NCBI GenBank assembly: GCA_009363875.1 | Contig: CM018691.1 | Coordinates: forward strand, 1,550,001 to 1,614,000 | DNA from: Mikania micrantha | Taxonomy: Eukaryota > Streptophyta > Magnoliopsida > Asterales > Asteraceae | Length of the DNA stretch: 64,000 nt | Reading direction: 5' to 3' | Part shown: piece after piece, positions 12,301 through 23,177 of the stretch | Position numbering within the stretch: the first letter of the stretch is position 1 | How the letters are laid out: each line of letters starts with the position of its first letter | Made by a program: the position numbers and the translations under genes | The notes under the pieces: generated by a model | Database searches by the model: none | The model's input: the letters and a program-made list of their open reading frames with translations, nothing else | Told to the model about the DNA's origin: nothing

Positions 12301-14314
12301 GAAATATATGTGTGTGTGTGTATAGTTTTTATATTTGTCTCATGTCGAAAAGAATGAAATTATGTTTTTTTATATAATCACGTTAGAGTAAAAAGAAAGA
12401 ATCTACTATGTTACGAGGTAGGATATCTACAATGCACCTACAGTAACATACACTGTTTGGTTGGTCCTCTTCTGGCCTAGATGAATATGCTGAAATCTGA
12501 ATAAATAATGGATGTGATGTATTGAAAAAGAGCTCTTAAACATACTTGACTATGTCTTAAGAGCTTCAGTTGCCTTTATTAGGAAATGATCTAGATATTT
12601 TCTGATGATAATATTAGGTGAGTATAATATAGAATTCTTTATATCTAATTCTGATACATGTTTTCTAGAATTGGAACATATATTTTAAACCAATTATGAG
12701 ATGTTAAATGTATATTGTTATTATTTACAGCCTAATTATAATATCCAAAGAACTAGATACTTATCTCACCTCTTCCACCATATACAAGCAACCGCTTCTC
12801 GACCATAGTGGCCGTATGGCCACACCTTGGTGGTGGCAATGTTCCCGAAACAGCCAACTCAGTCCACTCCAATGACACTGTTACAAAAGCATATATAATA
12901 TTTTAATGTGTTGATTAAGCATGTAATAATCATATTAATAACAAGCAACTAAAAGAAAAAAAGATAGATTTTAAAGGCAAATTCTTTACTTGTATCCAAG
13001 ACAAACACGTCAGATAACCACTTTTTACCATCCCATCCTCCATACCTATAGTTGCATTGAAGTTTCATCAACATTGTAGAGTAATGAAAACCAAAGAGAT
13101 TAGGGAAAATAGAGTGAAGTTCTGACATTACTATTTTTTGATTCCCAATAGCTGAAGCAGCTGCAAAATCTCTAGGTGAAGGCAAATCACCAAAACTTGT
13201 AAGCTCAGACCATTGCCATATATCTGAATATAATTAGATGCCAACCAAGAACTCAACAATAAATGTAAAAATTATAGTTGATGAGTAACTAGTTTTATAG
13301 TTAAAGGGATTCACCAGTATCCAGTACCCAAAAGTCTCCTAACCTGCAAGGTGAGTATCTTTATCAATAATATTCAAGTAGTAAGCATATTGGATGAAAA
13401 CATTTATCTGTTTTTTTTTCCTTTTGTAGTTCAATAAATTATTAATTAAAGGATGATAGTTGAAAAACCTTTTGGTACCAAGTCTCCCGCCAAAAACAAA
13501 CATATGACAGTCAATCGCAATGGCAATATGAAATGCTCGAGGACTGGGAGCCATTTGCCCTTCTGAACCGCTACCAGTGCATTCAGGCTGAAACCATAGC
13601 TTGTTATCTACAAAATTAAAAAGAAAAAAAAAAAAAAGTTAGAGCAAGAAATTACTGGTATTTGATGAATTTCATAACTCAACTTAAAAAGCAAACATGT
13701 AACTCCAAAATCAAAATCAAAACATTGTGTCACAGGTTTTAACCCTCAACTTTCCATGTGACACTATGTCTCCACTAATTTCAATCTTTCCTGATACTTG
13801 TAGCGATTTGTAAGAACTTACAGTGAAACGCGAGATTATATAGACACAATAACTTTTGTGTTGCTTTGAGAGCACTCTACAAATTGATGCTCTTAGCTAT
13901 ACTTTGTCAGATATCAACAACAAGCATAACAAGATCGATAAACCACGTATTTATAACCACAAACGCAAAAAGTGAAACTGGTTGGCAGGTATAATTTGAA
14001 AATTTCTTTAACTGATGATAATAAGATAGATATTCAAACAAAGTGATACCAATGTCATATACAGATATGTCATTGAGGAATTTCTTATCAACCAGACCAC
14101 CAAACACTACGATCTTTGACTTTCCGATATTGACTGCGGTGTGGCCACTGCAATCATGATATCAAATTACACGAATCATTGACCAAATGTAATTCAAAAA
14201 TAGAATAGAAACAAATAGGTTAGAAGAATTGGGGGAAAATTGAATGTTTTACCTCCGAGGTTGAGGAAGAGGTCCGCTGAAATCGGAGGGTGAAGCTCGA
14301 ACCCAGTAATGCAT
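6328..14314 (-). CDS. Kelch-repeat (galactose oxidase-like beta-propeller) protein
   Basis: Sixteen coding exons on the - strand join without a stop into exactly 500 codons (499 residues): 14314-14253, 14147-14050, 13607-13469, 13343-13315, 13223-13127, 13045-12990, 12877-12770, 11704-11648, 11298-11207, 11133-11049, 8551-8399, 8002-7905, 7227-7066, 6958-6846, 6566-6476, 6387-6328. All junctions are GT-AG. Six kelch motifs fill residues 1-325, each with a GG pair and a downstream W/D-V-x-LD strand (FGGLVDKK, FGGRLGTK, YGGWDGKKW, YGGRGGGG, FGGHGTGGW, FGGFDGK). Residues 326-499 form a less defined C-terminal tail. I recognise the MHYWVRAS start from an Arabidopsis kelch family protein. Kelch propellers usually bind protein partners, and the partner here is unknown. 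The start is at MHYWV because the upstream open exon does not join in frame. The 2497-bp tenth coding intron carries an LTR retrotransposon. Confidence 0.9.
9218..9521 (-). repeat. 3' LTR of the intronic retrotransposon
   Basis: 304 bp with TG...CA ends. On the - strand this is the downstream LTR, and the element's open frame ends inside it at 9377. Confidence 0.92.
9377..10432 (-). CDS. Gag-like single ORF of the non-autonomous LTR element
   Basis: A 351-residue open frame from MVQTRSRF at 10432 to a stop inside the 3' LTR. The N-terminus has two LAAIAAKLE / LAAIAARLDSLESH heptad-like blocks (about residues 24-90), which resembles the start of gypsy-type gag. An acidic segment follows, then a tryptophan-rich part of unknown identity (about residues 195-300). 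The last about 48 residues are encoded by LTR sequence, preceded by LEDKSIF. No zinc knuckle, protease or polymerase motif is visible. The frame also stays open upstream through the LTR to 10480. An intact frame across a non-autonomous element suggests either youth or a used product. Confidence 0.6.
   Translation of the reverse strand: MVQTRSRFSDNNGNPQNLIATQLAAIAAKLEPFESLMADIASLKAQRTNSIEEPTQSDEDSGSRSPKNPLAEQLAAIAARLDSLESHLRKDIAFLKTHCEPSPNQVEKEALDNNHRDEEERFKLDTEEVSGDIPSDDEDQFQYVKGGQLEVCCDINLKIGGQSEVCDGNQLKIDDLEKTQSHVEWLPTSLPLVGLILMISWADRKEKWAEPDGWKDSDTMTIGKEGYICFYKVWASPIADKKVPLYWSDSNLNSTTFVKACNDGKHTTRIFVKGQISTTIEWLIAWSIIPFRLEDKSIFRAGCIDTNPNPNPYGLGDICLLVAGKLVVGKIQTKKVGTVVHAIRGKRGGRS
10441..10458 (-). 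promoter_or_regulatory. Candidate primer binding site
   Basis: TGGTTCCATTGCCGGGAA begins 1 bp inside the 5' LTR and starts with TGG, the complement of a tRNA CCA end. I could not name the tRNA. It is not the initiator-Met type TGGTATCAGAGC. Confidence 0.5.
10460..10763 (-). repeat. 5' LTR of the intronic retrotransposon
   Basis: 304 bp, four mismatches to the other LTR. On the - strand it is followed at once by the candidate primer binding site. Confidence 0.92.
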
Positions 14315-14484
14315 ATCTGTGTCAAGGATGCGAAACTATTTAGGGATCGAAGATTTGCATCATAGCAAAGCTAGATGTTATACAAAATGGGTGAAAAACA
14401 AGGTTACGAACAAGAACCCTAAAGAGGTTATTCCAAGCATTCATGGAACATGCAATTCGAATCAATAAGGTTATGAACAAGAAC

Positions 14485-14640
14485 CTGTAATCGAAAGTCA
14501 CGACGGTCGTCTTCCTTCTCCAGTCTGCGAACTTCGTCTCCTTTTTGGGTCTGTGAACTTCCTTCTACCTCTTCGTCGTCTGCCTTATGGTTAATGGGAC
14601 TATCGAACCAACAGTCCAACAGCAAACGTCTCTTTTGTTG
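14485..14640 (-). other. Probable 5' UTR exon of the kelch gene
   Basis: On the - strand a donor-like TTACAG|GTTCTTG lies at 14485/14484, and the acceptor GACACAG lies just before the ATG-bearing exon. The segment is open for about 47 codons but would join the next exon out of frame. I therefore read it as untranslated leader, and the upper edge is approximate. Alternative: a longer N-terminus through another donor. Confidence 0.45.
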
Positions 14641-15863
14641 GTCTGGAATTTGATCGGTTGCGAATATTACAAGAATTCATATCGGCGTGCATAATTAAAA
14701 GGAGATTTTATTTTTACACCACTTTTTATTTTAACACCCCAGCCAATTTATACGATCGTACTGGTTAGTACGGCCCGTATATGGTACGGACAAACATTCC
14801 AGAATAATGTCTTGGATTGAGTAAATATTATGTGGTACGGCTCGTCTTGGTCTTGACTTATTTTTTTACTATACGGCCCGTGCAGGACAATACGTGCCGT
14901 ATAAAAATTATTTATTTTATTTAAACTTAATATTTTCACGTCTCACCCAAAATCAGGCCGTCTCACCCTAAAACCAGGACAAACTTGTCAAAATTTAAAT
15001 TTTTCTTTAAAAAACCAAAGAATTCAATTTTATTACTAAAAAAGGAAATTAAACTAGATTTTGTATTTAATTATGCATGAGATTATACGTGCGTGGGAAG
15101 TACTATAGTATCACCAATCTTTTAACGTGGTTATTGTGTACGAAGAAGTCGAAATATTCGCTTTCAGTTGGATAAATTCTCACACAATCACAAAAGCTAT
15201 ACATACGAAAATAGTTGTAATATCACAAATCGGTTGAAAGAGATCGAGAACAAAACATTTTTTTATAAGAAGGCGAATGACTTCATAATAAAGAGCCACT
15301 CATTAGGTGAAAACTAAACCATGAGTTTTTGGATGAGCAAAAATATCAGTAACAAAACAAATTATAACTTGAAATTGTTGACTTTAGTTGTTACAATAAT
15401 AAAATTTCATGTTGTCTAATATAGCCTCTTAATAAACGAGACAAGTTAACCGTTATTATTTATAAATATTAAAAAGTCAACTGATAATACATGTTCAAGT
15501 TAGCCTCTTAATACGTCTATTATTTAAATTTTGAACAATATATGTCTATTATGTTATTTTAAACGTTATAAGTTTGTTACGTTATTATTTTAAACGATAT
15601 TAATTATCTGCGCGTTCAAACTAAATCATTTATTTTATAATTAGTTTGTTTATGTTAATTTAAGATAAACGTTATAAGTTTTCGCGTAATTATGAAAAAA
15701 ACATAATACAACAAAAAAGAATACAAATAAACAAAAACAACGAAACATATATATATAAACAAAAACAATACGGCCCGTACCAGCCTAGACGGCCCGTACT
15801 GAGGTTGCCCGTCTCACCCAAAACAGGCCGTCTCTCCCCAAAATCAGGCCAAAACTAGGTTGT
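14641..15863. other. Intergenic repeat debris with TACGGCCCGTA motifs
   Basis: No gene seen. Motifs of the form ACGGCCCGTA recur at about 14770, 14873, 15769 and 15790. A GCCGTCTCACCC phrase appears both near 14957 and near 15810. Similar 'tacgacccgta' and 'tatacgag' clusters lie at 24675, 25720-25800 and 45300-45420. They look like pieces of one repeat family whose full form is not in the window. Confidence 0.45.
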
Positions 15864-16638
15864 TGTCACACCCCGGGCTCTCGACGGCCCTGGCGCTGCG
15901 ACCCGAATTGGTTTCATGGATATGTCTCGGTCATATGTATTTAGCGGAAGCGTTATTTCAGTAATTCAACATTTTCAAATGATTCACATGCATGGTTGTG
16001 AAAACCATTTTTCATGATTTATAAATAGTTCATACTCGTGGGTATGAAAAACCACATTTTCATCGTTTGTTAATAACTTTTCAAAATAACTTTTCAGGAT
16101 TTCATAAAATTTCATACGCATAGGTATGAACACCATCATTTCATATTATTGTAAACCAGATTTTCACAAACTCATAATTTCAAATTATTTTATAATATCT
16201 GGTTTATACATGACTTGGATGCATAGCTTCAATAGCTCAATGGTCTCACCACAAGATCCTATTCAAGGCTTCATAGGCCAATAATCTCTAATCTTGCTTC
16301 TCTTTTACAATTCATTATTACCTGAAAAGTTTTTGAAAATAATACGTCAACATAATGTTGGTGAATACAAATAACAGACTCGATATGTAAGCATAGCATG
16401 TTCGGTCCTTTAACCATAATTATTATTGGCAATACTACACATTTAGCAGATTATTTCACTGATCGATACAACTACTGCATAAACTGGTTTATAACTGTCA
16501 CTGGTTAGGAACTACAGCGCAGCGTGTCTTACGTTTTGTTCCTTCCAGCCCACAGCTGGTCACTGGTTAGGTTGCCTGCGGAGTACGTCTTACGTTTAGC
16601 CTTCCAGCCCACCTGTACCAGCCATGTATGGGAATTTC
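15864..16638. repeat. Truncated LTR fragment
   Basis: Starts TGTCACACCCCGGGCTCTCG, the style of a plant gypsy LTR end, and contains a local near-repeat at 16500-16610 (CACTGGTTAGG ... CGTCTTACGTTT ... CTTCCAGCCCAC, twice). It is cut at 16638 by the next LTR. No coding content. Confidence 0.5.
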
Positions 16639-19492
16639 TGTGACACCCCGTAAATTCCAGGTCAGCTTATTATTTATTTAAATGCTTTATGTACGCGTGA
16701 CACGACAGTACGAACACCGACGCACGACTAGAAAATTCGAGGAATTTCCGACAAACAGCACACACGTGTCAAAACACACGAACGTTGGTGAACATATAGC
16801 ACATTGTGTAGCACAACACTCGAAACATCACAAAACACTCACACATTGAACTTGGAGGTTCAAACGAGGTCAAATGATGGTTCGTAAACGTGAAAACGGT
16901 AACGAACGGATCAAACGCATTAAAATAGGCTTATTGGGCTCTCCAGGGGCCCATCGCGGTACGCGATGGCCCAACAAGGAGCATCGTCGTGATGCGCGAC
17001 ATACATCGCGGGGGTTTGACTCCCGAAATCCGTTGCGGTACGCGGAGAGGATCTGGAAGCCCCACCGCGGTACGCGACGCCGCCCAGGCGACAAAATCTT
17101 ATAAATCCAAGACTAATGATGCCTATACTACTCCTTTTACTCATTATATCCGGTTTAACACTCCAACACTCGATCAACTTCGTCTTCTTCACCCTTTTCC
17201 AGTCAATTTCCACCATTGTTGATCATTTTTGAAGCTCAAAGCTTGGAGGATTGGAGCTAGGTGACTTCCTAGACCACCATCCACCATCACCACCTTCTTG
17301 TTCTTGACGAATCCAGCAGACCAGGTGTGAAGAGGCTGACTAGAGACCATCTCAGTGATTCAAGGAAGCTCTAGACAGTAGTCATATACTCCTTGTAGCT
17401 TTATATCACCATTACACACACATGCAAGTGTTAAAACTCACATGCAAGCACCTATAGTACACATGCACGAGTTTTGATTATGGGTTTGTTAGTTTAGATG
17501 TATTTCTTAATGATCCATGATGATTATATGATGTTTTATGATGATCTAAGTTGATGGGTATAAGCCTTTTTGCTTAAAATGATGATATATGATGTTAGAA
17601 GTGCATGCATGTATGATCCATGATTATGGGGATGATTTTTAATGATTGTATATGTTTAGTGATGATATTGGAAGATGATTACATGGCTAGATTTGATTAA
17701 AATGGTTAAATGATGAGTTTTGATAAACCTTATATTGTTAGAAACTTTATATTGTCAAAAAATGGTATTATGGGTAATATTAGTGACATGCATGTATGTA
17801 GAAATGTTATTTGGATTATAATATGATGATTAGAATACTTAGAATGTGATTGTGATATTGATTATGGTCATTTTTGACATAGTTTCTATATTTAGTAACT
17901 TTTAACGATGAAATGTTGTTAAGTGATGATTTAGACCATGTTAACATGTTTAAATGATGTTAAGTGGTTTATTATGATGATTGGTGACATGAAAATAGGA
18001 TTAGAAATGTTAGAATTGTTGTTTTTATGAAAAACAACAAGGTTACTATTTATAGTAACTTTATTTATACAAAAACCGACTTAGGAATATCTTGAATTAT
18101 TCGGGTATGCTAAATGGCTTAATATGTTGTAACATGATGATTATATGCTAAGTTAGATGGTTTCCGATATCGCGTATGCTAGAAATGGAAATTTTCCATT
18201 TTAGGAAACTTTTGTGTGCTAACATGATCAAAACGACTTATGTGAATTCGTATGATGATGTGCTATGTGTTAACATGATCACGTATGACTAATGAGCATG
18301 CTAGAACTATAAAAATGTTACGCTTCGTGAACTTTCCATAAATGGAAACTTACTATAAATAGTAAGTTGTCCAAAGACACGACTTGCGTGTTTTGCACAT
18401 GACGAGCACTTGCACAATTGCTACACGATTCACAACCGTCACACGGTTCACCAATGGGTTGTTGACTTGACACGGTCAACGTTGGTCAAACACCGTCAAT
18501 GAGGACCAACACGAGCAAACACGGTCAATGTGGACCGACACGGACAAACATGAACAACCAAGGGTTGTTGGGCACAAACACGAGCACTAACACCAACACT
18601 AGCACGGTCACTTACACAAACTCACGTACGGTGTACGATATAGGTTGCCGGTGACCGACACGCGATCTACGCAGGAGCTTACGCTTGGTTTACACTTGCA
18701 TCACTAAGGTGAGTTTACGGCCCCTCTTTACTCTTTTAAACGCTTTCAAATAGGGGGAGAATACTAGTTGAATCGAGTCAAACATTATTGCTATTACAAA
18801 CATTTTTGTGTATGCTGGTTTATTAGACAAACATTAAGTGTACAAAGTCTTACCGTTAATGTATGAACAACGTGGTAGGTTTGAATGGATCCATTAGGGA
18901 ATGACTAACCCCACGGGGCACCATGTTGACTGGATGTCATAACCCGTGCAAACTTTGACCTAACTTGCTGTGTATACGAGACACAGCGGAGGCAAGGACA
19001 AACAAGTCTAGTTCGGTAGTGACGCACTGACACTTGGAGCCTAGGGCTCGGTACTAACATATGATAAACAACATGACACACTTTTATTACTATATGTATA
19101 TCAAAACCTGTGAACTCACCAACCATCGTGTTGACACTTTTTCTAAACTTGTATTCTCAGGTAATTAGCATGACAAGCACATGGAGCAGGATTGCACTTA
19201 GGGGATTTGAGCATAGGATCCCGCATGCATTTGATTTCCTGTCATTCGAAAACAATATTTTACTATGATTTGTAATGTTACAATGTAGTGTTTGACAACT
19301 TATAACTTTCCACTGCATGTTATGATATTATTTATTCTGCTGCAATACTATTGAATTTCCGCTGCAAACTATTTTTGTTAAGTGTGTGTGTCAAACATTG
19401 TATTTGTAAACGCATATAGAGGTGTTCTATATGACCTTGAGCTGTGATTCTGGCCACGTCACACCCACGTGTGGGAATTTGGGGGTGTGACA
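16639..19492 (+). repeat. 5' LTR of a Ty3/gypsy-type element (2.85 kb)
   Basis: Begins TGTGACACCCCGTAAATTCC and ends GGGGGTGTGACA, followed 3 bp later by a primer binding site, which fixes the + orientation. A second copy of the same LTR lies inverted at 20124-23077, and a truncated third copy is at 59271. The segment 16955-17085 contains several CGCGGTACGCG-type near-palindromes. The small open frames at 16870-17222 fall in this non-coding part and are not genes. Confidence 0.88.
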
Positions 19493-19495
19493 GAC

Positions 19496-19508
19496 TGGTA
19501 TCAGAGCC
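19496..19508 (+). promoter_or_regulatory. Primer binding site (initiator-tRNA-Met type)
   Basis: TGGTATCAGAGCC, the usual complement of the plant initiator tRNA-Met 3' end, 3 bp after the LTR end. Confidence 0.9.
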
Positions 19509-20123
19509 TTGGTTATAGAGAACTATGTTTGCATGTAGTAAACTTAGACTATAGCCATTGCTCAACTTTAGACACTACACTTAGAACTTGCACATTGATG
19601 ATGTTATGACTTATGTTAAATTGTTGCTTACTAACTCGAGACTTACAGGATGGCCAACAATGATGACACCAGCAGGAACTCGGGTAGACGCCCGGTAATC
19701 GACGACTTGACTGCAGAAAGTCGCCGACGAGTCGACGATATTGTGGCGCAAGTGGACGCCGAAATGGACAGGCGGGCTCGACACGCAGCACGAGCTCGGT
19801 ATTGGGGATGGCTCCACATGGTGATACAGGAGTGGATCATAGGAGAGAGGGTACCTTCGCCACGGTATCCTGGTGACACCTCGGCAGGCAATCGACTGCC
19901 ATCACTTGGAGTGCCGATGGAGCAGGCATTCGCGGCTCACGTGGCTTTCACCCGACCAGAGGCCATGAGGAGCGGCGAGCTGTCGGATGTGGTCCGAGTT
20001 CTTCAAGAGAAGAACGATCGCCTTGAGAGGCGTAATGACAGGTTGGAGGAACAGGTGGAGACCTTACGTCTCCAGGTGTCCCAGCTGATGAGTCAGCACG
20101 GACAGATGGTGGATGTCATGCAG

Positions 20124-23077
20124 TGTCACACCCCCAATTTCCCACTCGTGGTGTCAGTCCACGTGGGTGTGACGTGACCAGAATCACAGCTCAAGGTCAT
20201 ATAGAACGACTCTATATGCGTTTACAAATCCAAGTTTGACACATACACATCATGAAATAGTTTGCAGCGGAATAAAAGTTGTCATAAAGTATTGCAGCGG
20301 AAGATCACATGTTTGACAAATGCAGCGGAATAATGATAGTAAAATACTACATTGTTTAATACATAAACCAAGCGTAATTGTTTTCAAAAGTTAAACATAA
20401 ACAGGAATGCATGCAGATCCTAATGCTCGTCCCTTAGAGTGTGCAATCCTGTTATCCATTGCTTGCTAGTTACCTGAGAATACAAGTTTGAAAACAAGTG
20501 TCAACGCAATGGTTGGTGAGTTCACAGGTTTTGATATACATATAGTAATAAAAGTGTGTCATGCTGTTTATCAAATGTTGGTACCGAGCCCTAGGCCCAA
20601 AGTGTCAGTGCGTCACTACCGAACTAGACTTGTTTGCTCTTGCCTCCGCTATGCCTCGTATACATAGCAAGTTAGGTCAGAATTTGCACGGGTTATGACA
20701 CGCAGTCAACATGGTGCCCCGTGGGGTTAGTCATTCCCTAATGGATCCATCCAAATCTACCACGTTGTTCGTACATTAACGGTAAGACTTTGTGAGGGCT
20801 TGTAACGAGTTCAACACTTAATGTTTGTCCAATAAACCAGCATACACAATAGTGTTTGTACAGTAATAATGTTTGACTCGATGCAACTAGTATTCTCCCC
20901 CTATTTAAAAGCATTTGAAAAAAAAGTAAAGAGGGGCCGTAAACTCACTTTAGTGATGATAGTAGTAGATCAAGCGTAAGCTCCTTGAGGAAGTAGCACG
21001 TCGGTCACCGGGAACCTATATCGTATAACGTACGTGAGTCCGTGTAAGTGACCGTGCTAGTGTTGGTGTTAGTGTTCGTGTTTGTGCCCAACAACCCTTG
21101 GTTGTTCATGTTTGTCCAAGGCAGTCCACAATGACCGTGTTTGCTCGTGTTGGTCCATATTGACCGTGTTTGACCAAAGTTGACCGTGTTTGACCGTGTT
21201 TGACCAAAGTTGACCGTGTTTGACCAAAGTTGACCGTGTCAAATCAACGACCCGTTGGTGAACCGTGTGACGGTTGTGAATCGTGTAGCAATCGTGTAAG
21301 TGTTTGTCGTGTGCAAAACGCGCAAATCGCGTCTATGGACAACTTACTGTTTATAGTAAGTTTCCATTTATGGAAAGTTCACAAAGCATATCGGTGTTAG
21401 AGTTCTAGCATGCTCAATGGTCCTACGGGGTCATGTTAACACATAGCACATTATCATACAAGTTCATATACGTCGTTTATAGCATACGTGACATCGGAAA
21501 CCATCTAACTTAGCATCTAAACATCATATTAAAACATAATAAGTCATTTAGCATGCTCAAATCATACAACATGTCGACAAATCGGTTTTTGTAAAAATAA
21601 AGTTACTATAAATAGTAACTTTGTTGTTTTTGCATCAAAATGACCATTTAAACATTTCTAAACCATTTTTATGTCATAAACCATCCTAATAAATCATCTA
21701 ACATCATATAAACATGTTAACATAGTCCAAACCACAATCTATTAACATTTCATCAATAAAAAGTTACTAATTATAGTAACTATGTAAGAATGACCTTAAA
21801 CCTTATCAAAATCACATTCTAAACATCAATATCATTCTAATAGCATTTAACTAGCAATCCATGGACATGCATGTTGTCAAATATCACCCATATCACCATT
21901 ACTTAACTAAAAAGTTTCTATTAATAGAAAGTTTATCAAAAATCAACATTTAAGCCATTCTAACCGAATCTAATCATGTAAATCATCATTCATGTCATCT
22001 ATGAACATTTCTATATACTTAAAATCATCCTAATCATCATGGATCATACATGCATGCATTCAAAATGCCATAAATCCTCATTTCAAGCATAGTCACATGT
22101 GTATAACAACTTAGATCGTTACAAATCACCATTACATCATCATAAATCATTAATAATCATGCTAAAATCATCAAACCCAGAAGCTAATCTCGTGCATGCG
22201 GATTATAAGTGCTTGCATGCGTGATTTATCACTTGCATGTGTGCTTGTGAGTGTCAAGAGGGTGTTTTAGCCATAGAAACTACCTTAGGAAGCTCAAGAA
22301 GTTCGAGATAGATCTTTGACAGCTCTTAGATGCTCCTGGAAGGTTGGAAATTAGCTCCACAACAGGTGCAAGTGAGTGGTGGTGCTTGGAGATCCTCCTT
22401 GACCTCCTTGTGTCTTCAAAGATTCAAGTCTTGAGCTTCAAGAGGCTCAACAATGGTGGAAAATGGTGGTATCAGGAGGTTGAAGACGAGTTCAGTCGTA
22501 GTGAGGCGTGGAGAAATGGTTAAAATGATGAAAGGAGTAGTCTAGGTATGATTTATCTTGGATTTATAAAGATTTTGTCGACTGGGCGGCTTCGCGTACC
22601 GCGATGGGGGTTCAAAAATGTTCTCCGCGTACCGCGGAGCATTTCGGGAGTCAATCCCCGCGATGTATGTCGCGTATCGCGGATGGGATTGCTTGTTGGG
22701 CCACCGCGTACCGCGGTGGGCTCCCAGAGAGCCCAATAAGCCCTTTTTAATGGTTTTGATCCGTTCTTCGTCGTTTTCACGCTTCCGAACCATCGTTTGG
22801 CCTTGTTTGAACTTCCTTGCTCAATGTGTGAGTGTTTCGTGAGGTTTCGAGTGTTGTGCTAAACAATGTGCTTGACGTTCACCAACGTTCGTGTGTTTTG
22901 ACACGTGTGTGTTGTTTGTCGATAATTCCACGAATTATCTGGCCAGGAGTCAGTGTTCGTATTGTCGCGCCACGTGTCACACTAAGTTAATCTAGTTCTA
23001 GTGCCACGTGTACATAATGCATTTAAATAATCATTTAAATAGATAGAATGCTGACCTGGAAATTACGGGGTGTCACA
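20124..23077 (-). mobile_element. Solo LTR, same gypsy family, inserted in gag
   Basis: Begins TGTCACACCCCC and ends CGGGGTGTCACA, the reverse complement of the LTR ends at 16639-19492, so it lies on the - strand. A perfect 5-bp duplication TGCAG flanks it (20119-20123, 23078-23082). No internal region is left, so recombination between two LTRs removed it. At 2954 bp it is about 100 bp longer than its partner, partly because of a tandem GACCGTGTTTGACCAAAGTT array at 21162-21241. Together the two LTRs form an inverted repeat of almost 3 kb separated by about 630 bp. Confidence 0.92.
21162..21241. repeat. Short tandem array inside the solo LTR
   Basis: Units of the type TTGACCGTGTTTGACCAAAG repeat about four times with one shortened unit. 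The matching place in the 16639-19492 LTR has fewer units, which accounts for part of the length difference. Confidence 0.8.
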
Positions 23078-23177
23078 TGCAGGAGCATGACGGACGCATT
23101 ACGGAGAATCGAGTCGCCAATGAGGAGTCTCATGCGATGGTCCTAGCTAGCGAGGCCATGCTTAACGCGTGGGCCGA

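Larger units (their letters stand above)
19650..23177 (+). pseudogene. Interrupted gag of the gypsy-type element
   Basis: The frame starts MANNDDTSRNSG at 19650 and runs to 20123. The solo LTR interrupts it there, and it resumes in the same frame at 23083 once the duplicated TGCAG is discounted, continuing to about 23177. There the sequence changes to unrelated GC-rich DNA. The product is arginine-rich, with a coiled coil near residues 115-155 (VLQEKNDRLERRNDRLEEQV). The frame has no internal stop, so it was intact before these events. Capsid core, zinc knuckle, pol and 3' LTR are missing. Confidence 0.8.

Noticed and set aside
14428..14625. Open frame upstream of the kelch gene as an alternative N-terminus
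   Set aside because: Its natural donor leaves the wrong phase for the next exon, and the MHYWVRAS start fits the family. Treated as 5' UTR.
16870..17222. Overlapping open frames on both strands giving Arg/Gly/Pro-rich peptides
   Set aside because: They lie in a gypsy LTR and come from its CGCGGTACGCG words. The same pseudo-peptides appear at 22542-22842 and 59493-59945 in the other LTR copies.
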